Below, one piece after another: positions 11,041-21,211 of a DNA stretch of 58,097 nt. The notes below the pieces were generated by a model. The model did not search any database. It was not told where the DNA came from and saw nothing but the letters and a program-made list of their open reading frames with translations. How positions within the stretch are numbered: position 1 is the first letter of the stretch; each line of letters starts with the position of its first letter. The DNA is from Haplomitrium mnioides. Its lineage: Eukaryota > Marchantiophyta > Haplomitriopsida > Calobryales. Made by a program: the position numbers and the translations under genes. The DNA is taken from assembly GCA_049999725.1 (NCBI GenBank), contig JBNGIS010005996.1:1-58097 (forward strand), read 5' to 3'.

Positions 11041-11140
11041 NNNNNNNNNNNNNNNNNNNNNNNNNNNNNNNNNNNNNNNNNNNNNNNNNNNNNNNNNNNN
11101 NNNNNNNNNNNNNNNNNNNNNNNNNNNNNNNNNNNNNNNN
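11041..11140. other. Assembly gap (100 N)
   Basis: A run of exactly 100 N between the minus-strand frame and the start of gene copy B. Confidence 0.99.
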
Positions 11141-11221
11141 CCATTTTCAGCCTTTTAATTTTTATGAACTTTTGTTCATTAGATTTTGCTCTCAAATTTA
11201 CTAGTTTTTACTTTGGAGAAA

Positions 11222-14200
11222 ATGGCATCACGGGCCAATGCTCCCAAACCACCTCAATTGAAGCCTTATAGGTATTTGGATGTTCTAAAGGTTCTAGAGC
11301 CACAAAAACTAGACTATGAATGGCTAGTTTGTTGTGGTACAATAAAAGACATTTATCATCACCTTTACCTTTTTGCCAAAGAAGGTGAAAAATTCAAGAT
11401 GGGCCTTTTTCGTCCAAAAAACAATGATTTGAGAGGGGCACAAAGCTCACATGGGGCTGCTTGTGCAGTCACAGGCAAGCATAACCCTCTTCAAGGCATC
11501 ACGAAAGAAATTATGCTTCAACGAGATGAAGCCGAGGGACGTGTTTACAAAGGATTTGTAGTCAACCTTCGATGACGGCAAGGTGAGATCAAAATTTTAT
11601 TTTTCATTTGTTTTCTTTTCTTAAGTTGCTTGGGAGTCCCTACGCGTATGGGCTTTGGGAATCCATGCACGTATGGACTTGGAAGTCCATGTGGGAGGCC
11701 ATGAGTGCAGGGACTCGAGAGTCCATGTGCGCATGGACTTAGAAGTCCATGTGGGAGGCCATGAGTGCAGGGACTCGAGAGTCCATGCGCGCATGGACTA
11801 CAGTGCAACTTTGTGCTTAGTTCAAAAATTGAAATGCTTGTAGTTCCTTAGTAAACTGTTGATTCAGAAAATTTTTTTGTTAAGTCATTGAAAATTTCAT
11901 TTTTTTTGTCTCCAACTCTCTCAACATTTGTCAGACTTTTTCGATGCTTACTGGGATGCGAAGCGAGTAGAAAAGGACTTTATAAAGTTTGTGATTTCAA
12001 TCAAACTTCTGAAAGTCAAAATAGGAGTGCATGTTCATCAACTTGTGTTGCATCCAAGTGCGCTTTGATGACATTGGTAGCAACAAGTGGACCATCTACT
12101 ATGAAAAAGAGAAAAGAGATGGAGCCAATCGAGGCTCCAAAAGAGAAAAAGCAGGCATTACTGAAGAAAAAGTTAGTGCCTCCACCACCTATCAAGAAGG
12201 AGTTGGTACCCTCCCCATCTCCTCCCAATTTGTCTTTTGATGCCCCCTCATCTTCAACTGCGAGCAGCTTAGACGAGGACAAAGAGTTGAAGCCAGTGCA
12301 GGCTCCAACCTCCACAGCAAAAAAGAGAATCTCACAAGGGTCTGCTGACATTCCAAGAACGAGAGCAGGTGGATCCTCAGACAATGTCTAAAGAAGATAA
12401 GAACTAGATTTGAGAGTCTGCCATCCAACGACGCAGAGTTTGTGAGGAAACAATCATTGTTCGATTGGAGAATTTAAACCTTTCGAAACATGGAATGGAC
12501 AACTGGAGGTCATTCGAGACAAGGAAGTTAAATGAAGACTTTGTCGAGCTTATGATGTAGAGAATGCTCACAAATAGATCTGCGTACAGCTTTTTTATCG
12601 TTGTGGTAGACCCAAATAGTGGGTTGAAAGATAAGTCAGAGTTCGACCTAAGGAACCTTGACAAGTACAGATACGAGATTGTATGAAGCATTCACAATGT
12701 TGCCGCCAAGCAGCTTTTAATCATGAAATATGGAGCAAAAAATCCCATGTTGTTGCTCTATAATTGCTATGTCTACGTGGGCCTAACACCAACAGAAGCC
12801 TGCATATTCGCAACAGATAACAGTTACGACCAACAGTATAGGTTGGAAATGACATCAATTCAAAAGGTCGAGTACTGGCATCTAAGATACATTGAGAGTG
12901 AGATAGTATCTTCCTATAAATTAAAAAGAGAGTTAGTGCTTGAGACTTTGGAGATAAAGCCAAAGTCCACTCTTGAGAAGACCTTCACTTCTCAAGACAA
13001 TTGGTTCCAATTGGCGTTTAGAAGTGGAGAGCTCTCGGAGTTGCAATAGACCATTTTTTTGATGTGGGAGAAGAACTTGGTGAAGGGCCAAAAGCCAAAG
13101 ACCAAAGGTTCTTTAATAGAAGACATGAAAAGAACAACATGGAGGTCCTTTTAGGGTCTTCCCAACAAAATAACAAATTTTGTTTTGAAAAATGTGGAAG
13201 CCGAAGAGCCTTCAATTGAAGAAATGTCTCGGGAATTGGAGAGACATAAGGTTTTAGCTATGATGGTGAAGTCTTTTTGCTTTGAGGTATATTGCAAAAT
13301 GTGAGAAGAAGCATCCTGTCCACATCGACGAGTCAAAGATGCCATCATTTTATTCGAGTTTTGAGAAATTATTGGTAAGTGTTTTTTTTTTTTATAATTT
13401 TTTTTCTAAATTTTTTTTGAATTTTTTTTAAAGGTTTGAGAGTCCATACTTACATGGACTTGAGTCTCTCCTTGTGTTTGACTCAAATTTTTTGTTTCGT
13501 GTCTTGTCTAACTTGTTTCTATATGTTTTGTATAGGGTGACAAAACGTTCAAATGGCAGCTGGCCAAAAAATTGACGGCCACTACTAAAGGGCAAAAGAA
13601 ATGAGGGGTCAAAGAAGTCTATGTTAATGAAGACTAGGCCCTGACTCTTGTCTCCTACCCCCTTCTTTTCAGCTCTATTGCCAAAAAACAAGAGAGTGGA
13701 AGGCAAGACAACAAAAATAAGTTGTTGTCTCTCTAATCGAAGGAGGGCCCAAAGAGCAAGACGAGGACTTAATGTCCTATGTCGATGGACTCAACGTGGC
13801 ATTTTATAAAGTCCAGAGGCAGGCCAATGCTCGAAAGTTGAAGGGATTAGTGAAACCTAGATGTTTCACTTTAGCTATTGTAATACTCTTTATGACTATA
13901 ACCTTAATGAAAGCAAGCGCGATGATTTGGAACCCTTCACCAAGGATGACATTTTTGACACGGTTTCTTCTTTTCCAGCCATTACAACCTCTGACTTTTG
14001 GTCTTTTGTTATTATCCATTCTTCCCAAAAATTTGGCATTGTTGAGTATGCTCTATTAGAGGTTTGTTGTGCCATCGACCACAACGTCTGGTAAGTTGTA
14101 TTTTGAAATTTTCATCTATTAGTTTATCTATTTTATTTTTTCTTTACTTTCTTTCCTTTGTCTCATGTGTTTGTTTTTGCTACCACAAGGACAAAAGTAA

Positions 14201-14836
14201 TATTCATCATTCAGGTGGTCTCAAAATTGCTCACGCCCATGAGTACTGGATTGTGAGCTACTGAACCAAAGAGGGCAAACAAAGCATGAAGCTTTTCAAC
14301 TTTGCAATCTGATGATGCAACCGGACGTCCTCGACAAATCATGTGGGGTGTTTTCAGCTGCATTTCTGCTTTGGCAAAGCTCAGACATCCAAGAGATGAT
14401 GTTCTTGTGAATGTCTATCAAAAGCCTTAGGCTTTATATAACTTTTTTATTGACCATTTGTCAACAGAGCAAGATTTGATCTTAGATCTTTGCTCGAGAT
14501 CCGGCACATGCCTTGTCTGTGCATTGAAGTTGTTGTAAAATTGCATCGCTATTGAATATAATAGATGTCAGTCTATCTATATTCTTGAAAAGGGTTTTGA
14601 CGATGGCTTCTTTGCCATCTAATGTGAAAGAGTCACAGATTGTATATGTATGCTACAAGGAGCCTGTTCCTCCGGGTACTACTAGTGCTTATGGCAATTC
14701 TATTGCAATTTCTAAGACAAAAAGTCTCAGCATGACTCTTTAGTGGCTACAGATGCCAAAGATTCACTTTGAGTTGATTTAGATGAGACCAATCCTCTTG
14801 AAGAGGATAGGGCTGTAGTTGTAGTATCATATTGAT
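11222..14836 (+). pseudogene. Copy B: broken ParB-like / N4-N6 DNA methyltransferase gene (exons 1-4)
   Basis: Exon 1 runs from ATG 11222 (MASRANAPKPPQLKPYRYLD) to a GTGAGA donor at 11583. Exon 2 starts near 11930 and ends at 13374 (GTAAGT donor). Exon 3 is 13536-14090 and exon 4 begins at 14190. Junctions match copy A. Visible parts are a DAKRVEKDFIKF segment; a Lys/Pro/Ser-rich linker (about 12103-12390) that looks disordered and basic; a damaged ParB-like domain (12536-12840) with YVYVGLTPTEACIFATDN; the motif IV region (about 13866-13890), frame-shifted relative to copy A; and motif I as DLCSRSGTCLVCALKL with NCIAIEYNRCQ (about 14490-14570). Stops occur at 11573, 12388 and within exon 4, plus frameshifts. 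The full protein would have been near 990 residues by exon sum. The function is inferred from motif order. No search was run. Confidence 0.6.
11632..11800. repeat. 24-bp palindromic minisatellite, intron 1 of copy B
   Basis: Seven or so units of the 24-bp repeat (GAGAGTCCATGCGCGCATGG type) lie in intron 1 of copy B, in the same intron as the array at 1-240. Two near-identical ~62-bp blocks (GGACTTAGAAGTCCATGTGG onward) show a recent duplication of a multi-unit block. The conserved position implies the array predates the split of copies A and B. Confidence 0.8.
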
Positions 14837-14851
14837 GTATTTTTTGTAAAT

Positions 14852-14857
14852 AATAAA
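14852..14857 (+). promoter_or_regulatory. Polyadenylation signal of copy B
   Basis: AATAAA lies about 15 bases after the last stop of copy B, in the same position as in copy A. Confidence 0.5.
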
Positions 14858-15812
14858 AGCATTTTTTTACAAAATATTATTGGATTCGTCTTTATTTTTG
14901 TTGCATTCTAAATCCAATTAATGAAGTATTCTCTTTACAATTCAATTTCTTTTGCAAAGTTATTTTTGAACAAAACGTTCTGGTTTTCATAAAAATTAGC
15001 AACAAAGTCTTTATTAACATGGAAGCTCACTTTCTTTTTATTTTGATTTCTGTTCAAGGTTTTTTCAATCATAAGTTTTTGCAGTCCCTACCTAGAAGAG
15101 ATTCAACAATCTTTGCATCTAAGTACTCATCAATCTGTGCTCGTTTGGGCTGTAGTTGTCCATACGCACATAGACCTTATAAAAAAATGTGCGTGAGTTT
15201 TAGCTGTTCCTACACACGAGCTTTAGTAGTCCATGCGTGCATGGGGATTAGTAGTCTTTTCACATTATCGCTTCAACAATCCTCTTGCGCCTACACTTTA
15301 GAGTTCTAGCTCAAAGTTCTTGCACATGAGAGCTTCAACATTCCACGCACGTTTGAGCTTCAACATTCCAAGTGCAAAGGAGCTTTAATAATCCTTACGT
15401 GCATAAGCTTTAGGATTATGGTTCAAAGTTCTTATGTGCCTAAACATCTTTTTTATATTGAATATATTTCTGATAAAAATTGAATGTTTTGAGCAATTTT
15501 GGAAATTATTGATATCATTGTTAGTTTTAAAAATATTTAACAAGAAATTTCTTATATATTTAATATATATTTTGTTTAGTGATACTCATACTTTTTAAAG
15601 AACAATTTATGAAAGCAATTTTGATAAAATTTTCATAAGAAGGTTTGTTTTTAATATATTGTGCATTTGAACTAAGTAATTTTGATGTACAAAATTATAT
15701 TTGTTTTGTAAACAAATATTACTAATGTCAAATTCATGACTTTTGATGCCAAAATTTCAAAATTAGTTTTTGCAAATGTCAAATGAAACATGAACCTAGT
15801 AGCAGTTGTTTA
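14858..15812 (+). repeat. 3' region of copy B, shared with copy A
   Basis: Non-coding and AT-rich. About 15270-15800 aligns with 8560-9080 of copy A. Around 15160-15250 are isolated palindrome units (CCATGCGTGCATGG type). It ends with GAACCTAGTAGCAGTTG, the recurring end block. No reading frame of note. Confidence 0.6.
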
Positions 15813-16703
15813 ATCCAAACATTTGTTGAAGTTGATTTAAATATTCTCAATGTCTGAGGTTAGCTTTTGACATTTGAATCATCACGACATGTTTTACTAA
15901 ACTACTTTTATCTCTTTGGTGTTTTGTGATGTTGCAGTCAAATATAATCGCCAATTGTTTCTTCATCATGACCAACAAATGAAGGAAAGAAAAAAGCTTG
16001 TAAACATTCAAAGAAAATATTATGCCGATGGTCAAAAGTACTTGGGAATTGTGATTGATGAAATAGATCAAAAGAAAACAACCATTTCACACTTGACTTC
16101 GCCATCAAAAGAACATTGACAAAGATTGTTTGGTGGGCGTGCATGTTGTTGGTGTTTTAATATTGAATCATGCTCTTCTTCAAGGTTCTTCTTAGCCTAC
16201 GAAAACTTGAGAAGCGACTCCAAGTTGACACTTACGGAGCTTGATAGAATATTATGTGACTATGAAGGGTTGATGCCTCCAACTTTGTATCTTCAGTTAG
16301 ACAATACAATACGAGAGAATAAGAATTCCATCTTATTTAGATATCTTAGCCTCACTATTGCCAAGAATACTTTCCAAAAAATCAAGGTGAGATTTCTCAT
16401 AGTTGGCCATACTCATGATCAAATTGATCAAATGTTTAGTAGATTCTCAAAATTTTTGAAACATGTCAAAGCTTTCACAATTACAAGACTTACCAAGGCA
16501 CTACAATTGTCTTATAATCCTAAACCTCAAGTATTTTTTTGATGGAAACTTGGGATTTTAAAATGTTTCAGCAACAACGTCCCTCTCTAGTTCAAAGAAT
16601 ACATGACATTACCTTTAATCAATAATTCAAGTTCAAGTTGAGTGATTTGAAGGCAAAGATTTGATGCAAACAATTTTCAATAGATGAATTTTGGCTACCT
16701 CCA

Positions 16704-17445
16704 TGTGGGAGCATAGTTCCTGACAAAAGGTCAGAAACAGCTTGAAGGAGGTCTCTTCTGAGCAGTGGAGTGAGAGGGAAGTAGTAAAGCTTCAGTTTTG
16801 TGTATAATGAGTGTAAAGTGTAAAAATATGTAAATAAGTACTGGCGAGGAAGAAATGTGGCTTATCGGCCTGCTGTGAAGACTTCCTTTCCTGTGGAATC
16901 AAAGATGGCTGAATCGAAGAATGAAGATTGAACGATTGGGTTGTGACTGATTCAAGTGAAGGATGATTCAAAAGGAATCGAATGAATGTTGCGATCTGAT
17001 CCATGCAAGCTCCCTGCTGACGAATTCGGAAGCGAAGAGGCTTGGCGAATGAGGAAAGAACAAGGCGCGNNNNNNNNNNCGCGCCTTGTTCTTTCCTCAT
17101 TCGCCAAGCCTCTTCGCTTCCGAATTCGTCAGCAGGGAGCTTGCATGGATCAGATCGCAACATTCATTCGATTCCTTTTGAATCATCCTTCACTTGAATC
17201 AGTCACAACCCAATCGTTCAATCTTCATTCTTCGATTCAGCCATCTTTGATTCCATAGGAAAGGAAGTCTTCACAGCAGGCCGATAAGCCACATTTCTTC
17301 CTCACCAGTACTTATTTACATATTTTTACACTTTACACTCATTATACACAAAACTGAAGCTTTACTACTTCCCTCTCACTCCACTGCTCAGAAGAGACCT
17401 CCTTCAAGCTGTTTCTGACCTTTTGTCAGGAACTATGCTCCCACA
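16704..17445. mobile_element. 742-bp foldback element with 366-bp inverted arms and 5-bp TSD
   Basis: Left arm 16704-17069 and right arm 17080-17445 are reverse complements over 366 bp with only two mismatches (C/T near 16847 and G/A near 16896). They are separated by a 10-N gap at the symmetry point. The ends are TGTGGGAGC...GCTCCCACA. CTCCA flanks both sides (16699-16703 and 17446-17450), and removing the insert rejoins the DUF7869-like frame. No coding capacity: the longest open frames are mirror images of one another. TG/CA ends with a 5-bp duplication suggest integrase-type insertion, for example of an LTR present in inverted duplicate. A foldback DNA transposon is the alternative. Confidence 0.8.
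17070..17079. other. 10-N gap at the centre of the foldback element
   Basis: Ten N exactly at the symmetry axis, as expected where a hairpin blocks sequencing or assembly. The true loop length is unknown. Confidence 0.99.
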
Positions 17446-18332
17446 CTCCAAATGGTATTTGTCAACTCAAGTGCCTACCTGAAGTAGACAAAGAAATTTT
17501 AAGTTCAATGTTGATTCCTCTCAAGGCATATTTAGAAATCAAACAACCTCAAAAGGAAGAAACAGAAGTTGACGCAAGGAAAGTGGTATTTGCAAAAAGA
17601 GAAGAACATAAGCACGAACTGCTACAAATTCTTTACAGATTCTTATATTCAATAGTGGAATGACTTTTTTCTTGCCCAAAAAGAGACTACAACTTACAAC
17701 CTTGAAAGAAAAAGACAAGGACTTGAAGCAGAATTCACCTCTCCACCTTCACAACCGGCAAGTACTTGTAATGATTCTAAAATGTTTGTTTAGGTTCTTA
17801 GTTTGATGCTCAATAGACAGAGGAAGATGTTTGAGTAAAACATATACTTTCTACACGTCAAGCAATCTACGATGGAGCACCTAGGCCGCGAGAAGGGATT
17901 GTTTCATATAACACCTAATAGTGGCACAAATTTAGCAACTTTCATGAAGTGAAAGCCAAAATGTTTATTTGTGTTGTTGCTTCACTTGATCCAAAGAGCA
18001 AACCATTTTGGATTGCCAAAGTACTCAAAGTTCTGTCATTTGATGAGGGAGAACCTCCTAACCTGAAACAAATACATGTTCAATGGTTTGCTTGTGAGGT
18101 TGAAGATGCATTTTCTTAACAATACTTTTCAAAAAAATAGTAGCAACAAAAGGGAAACGCAAATCCAAGTTATATATTGATGTACTTGATGTTACATAAA
18201 TCACAATTTTGTCTTTTGATTTTCTTCTCACTCAAAAGAAACCAATTGAAGAAAACACTCTAGCTACCATTAAATCAAATCTATTTGAGTATGAAAGACA
18301 AAAAACAATCAATCATGGTGTGTTTGATTAGA

Positions 18333-19990
18333 TTTAATCAATGTTATTAACACTAAGGAAGGTCGTGTTAATCTTGATGATTCTTCTGAAGTTGAATCCT
18401 AAGAAGTCGACACAAGTTACTAAAGTCATATAAGAGCCTAATTGTATATTGTATACTTTGAATTTATATTGTAATTTAATAATATTGTTTGTTAAAGTAC
18501 TTGAGAGAGTTATGAAGGAATTTCTTGAATTTGTATGCCACCTTGAACTTTTTTGTGTAAAATATTCCAAGTTCATTTTTATTCTCTTTGAATGAAACTT
18601 ATATATTTTATTGTTATTTTCATTTGGTTTGTGAAATATTTTGTGAATGTAACTATATTCTTTTCTTCTTTATTGTTTGCTAGAATTTTTTGGTCTTATT
18701 GAAGCATCTACCGAAATTGACTACTTAATCTTTTGATTGTAAGGACTTTGATGTAAAACTTGAAACCTTTAGCGCGCTTTGACTCAGATGTAGAGCTTTG
18801 TATCCCTTTTACTTTTAGATTCCAAATCAAAAAATGGAGTCTTAAGTGTGCCTAGAGTTCGTTGGAAAAAAAAAAAAAACCTTTAGCGCATCTATACTCG
18901 TATGTAGAAGTCTGAACCCTATGCACGCATAGACCTTGATGCGTAAGTGAAAACCTCTTGCGTGCAAAGACTCTACTATGGATGTTAAACCTAGGTTCAA
19001 CATAGTCTTTGTTGTTGAGTGTTTAGATGTTGAGCTAGGATTCTTATGTGCGCATAGACTTTTGTGTTGAAGTCCAAGCCTTCCACACGTATTAACTCTA
19101 ATATACAACCCCAAACCTTCTACATACAATGACTACCGTGCAGAACTTAGATTCTACACCTCTCAAAGACACTTTGTAGAACTAGAAACCTTTTGTTTGG
19201 TAGACTCTAGTCAAAATCTCGAAGATGTTGCTTGTTTGCACTCTAAAGTAATTCTCTAAAGCCATTGCCTTTTTTATTATGATTTATGACTCCCTTATAT
19301 ATATGATTCTACAAATTAAAAAATATTTTTAATTGTTGAAACATTCTAAAATATGCCACTTTAACCTTTTTGCGCATGGATTTTCAACTACAAAAGAAAC
19401 GTTCTTTCTTGCTTGAACTTGAAAATAGAGCTTTGAAATCGATGCAACCTTTTGTTTTGTTGGTTATTGTGACTTGCGATTCCAATCTCATTCCCTTGAC
19501 TTCTAGTCTGTTTGGGTACTTTCCTCATATTTTCTATTTATTTTTCCAAAAAGTAAGTTTTAAATAATACTATGTCTATGCGAGCATAGAGTTTGTACAA
19601 CCAAACTTATTTCAAAATAATTTATTCTGACATATATTTCAATTTTCAGGCTTCTAAATATAATCAATGATAAATGCAAGTTCTTGTGAAAACATACCAT
19701 ATTTTTTATACTTTTCATTGATTTCAAGATTTGCAATATTTTCATGAAAACTAAGAATATCATTTGATTTTGCATAATAAAATTGAGTCTCACTTCATCA
19801 TGCTTGTTAAAAAAACAAAAAATAAAGCTCAAAAACTCACGTAGTTTTTGTTTTTTTTTTAAATAGCCTCATTTTCTCTATTTTTTGAGCTCAAAAACTA
19901 TGTTTTTTCTTTAAAAAAAATTCATGTTTTGAGTAGCATGTTCTTGGTTCAAAGTAGCGGCTGTTTTTTTAGACTCTGGGAGTTCTTGGG
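18333..19990 (+). repeat. 3' tail of the DUF7869-type unit; inverted copy at 54.5-55.9 kb
   Basis: AT-rich non-coding sequence. About 18890-19060 holds diverged palindrome-type units (TATGCACGCATAGA and relatives). About 19840-19990 has a self-similar AAAAACTAYGTTTTT type region and ends with GTTCTTGGTTCAAAGTAGCG. The whole order recurs in reverse at about 54560-55850. I see no gene. Confidence 0.6.
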
Positions 19991-20975
19991 CTACTCCCAA
20001 ACTATATTGTTCATCAATATAAATGAGAAGGAGAATAAGAAAATCAATAGCGGAAATATTGGCAGATAATTTTAAACAAGAATATGGAAATATCAAGTTA
20101 AAGTGCTAAGAAGGATTAGTATTGACTCAAAAATTGCAAAGTCTTAATGCTCAAGAGGATAAACATAAGATGGAACATAGTCGCAATGTTGTTCTTGAGG
20201 CAGCCCGATTTAAATGAAAACAAGATTTCAACAAAATAGAAAACACGAATGCAGAGTGTTATGAGCTGGCTTGCACAAAGAGATACAAAGATGGATTGAG
20301 AAGACAACAATTCTAAAGAAGAGGATCAAAAGGAAAGAAGATGCAAAATCAAAAATTGGCCCCAAAGAATTGCAAAACGTTGTAAGCAAATTATTCGTAG
20401 GCTAAAGTAGAGTTCTTGGTTAGTGCAATGTTGTTTATGTCGTAACGTTCTATTGAGTTGTCTGTAACCATAGTGGTTATCTTTTCTTGTTTGAGAATGT
20501 CGTTCCTCGAGAAGAGTGCTATTATTCTGTTTTCCTAAATTTAAATTATTTGTGGTAATTGTGTGAGAAAGGTTTATAAAAAAGAAGACTATCAATCAAG
20601 AAAAAGGAGTCTACCTCTCATTTGTAGTAACGTTTTTGGGAACACTTGTATATAAGTGTTGTGTTAGCAATCAAAAGAAAGAAAAGAAAGGACTTTATAA
20701 GAAAAAAAGTTCACCATTATTGTTGTGCCTACTTTATGTTGCTCCTCCTACATAAGTGGAACAAATATAAGGTTAGAAGTCTGAGCATTAGTCATATCCC
20801 AACCCAAGAGAGTTAGGAATTCCCCATGCGGTTTCAAGAACATGACAACTAGCCTTTATATCATTCATCTCAGCATCTGGCTGAATATTTTTGTTCATAT
20901 ATAAAGTGTAAAGATCTACCTCCATAGTTCGCACCGACTTAAGTTGTTTGAATGTGTAGACTTGTTATTAGTGTA
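19991..20975. other. Unassigned stretch left of the copia element
   Basis: AT-rich sequence without a convincing frame on either strand. Several purine-rich segments and one 'TTAAATTATTT' patch are visible. Nothing recognisable was found. Confidence 0.4.
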
Positions 20976-20980
20976 TTATC

Positions 20981-21199
20981 TGTTGAAATATCGAGCTCTA
21001 ATAGGCTGCCAGGCTGAGCCGGCAGCCCTCTTAGTTTAGTTAGGGTTTGTAATTTATACAGGGCAGATTGGAGTCGCGTGTTAGAGCACTCCTCCCCTAT
21101 TGTATTATTGAGGCCATTTTGAGCCATCTATGAATATAGAGAATTTCTCCATCCCCTAAGCATATGTGATTTTGTGAGTTGAGCGCAGTGATTTTGACA
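20981..21199 (+). repeat. 5' LTR of the copia element
   Basis: Starts TGTTGAAATATCGAGC and ends GATTTTGACA. The 3' LTR is the same length. The short length (219 bp) is typical of several plant copia lineages. Confidence 0.95.
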
Positions 21200-21211
21200 T
21201 GGTATCAGAGC
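21200..21211 (+). other. Primer-binding site of the copia element
   Basis: TGGTATCAGAGC begins at the base after the LTR and is complementary to the 3' end of plant initiator tRNA-Met, the usual copia primer. Confidence 0.9.

Larger units (their letters stand above)
15916..18332 (+). pseudogene. Broken DUF7869-like gene, interrupted by a foldback insertion
   Basis: Codons from about 15979 read VNIQRKYYADGQKYLGIVIDE, then IDQKKT. After a stop at 16117 the same frame continues with LMPPTLYLQLDNTIRENKN and FLIVGHTHDQIDQMFSRFSK (16270-16460). The series 'YLxIxIDxxDQxKT ... LQLDNxxxENKN ... VGHTHxDIDxxFSR' is the signature I know for DUF7869 proteins, an uncharacterised eukaryotic family. Its spaced Asp residues suggest a nuclease-like fold (inference). 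A stop follows at 16540. The frame at 16681-16703 resumes at 17451 once the inserted element is set aside (…GFWLPP / NGICQL…). A C-terminal segment PFWIAKVLKVL ... QIHVQWF (about 18000-18090) looks like a small SH3- or BAH-like barrel and recurs on the minus strand at 56288-56683. Several stops make it a pseudogene. Confidence 0.6.

Noticed and set aside
11545-11808. Minus-strand frame rich in HGL and CAHG repeats
   Set aside because: It is the 24-bp minisatellite read as codons (24 is a multiple of three, so any frame without a stop stays open).
16986-17258. Open frames giving the same protein on both strands around 17070
   Set aside because: They are a mirror image produced by the inverted arms. 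They run into the N gap, show no family motif and are explained by the foldback element.
16704-17445. The palindrome as a pure assembly artefact
   Set aside because: A clean CTCCA duplication, the rejoined host frame and two arm differences argue for a real insertion. The central loop remains unresolved.
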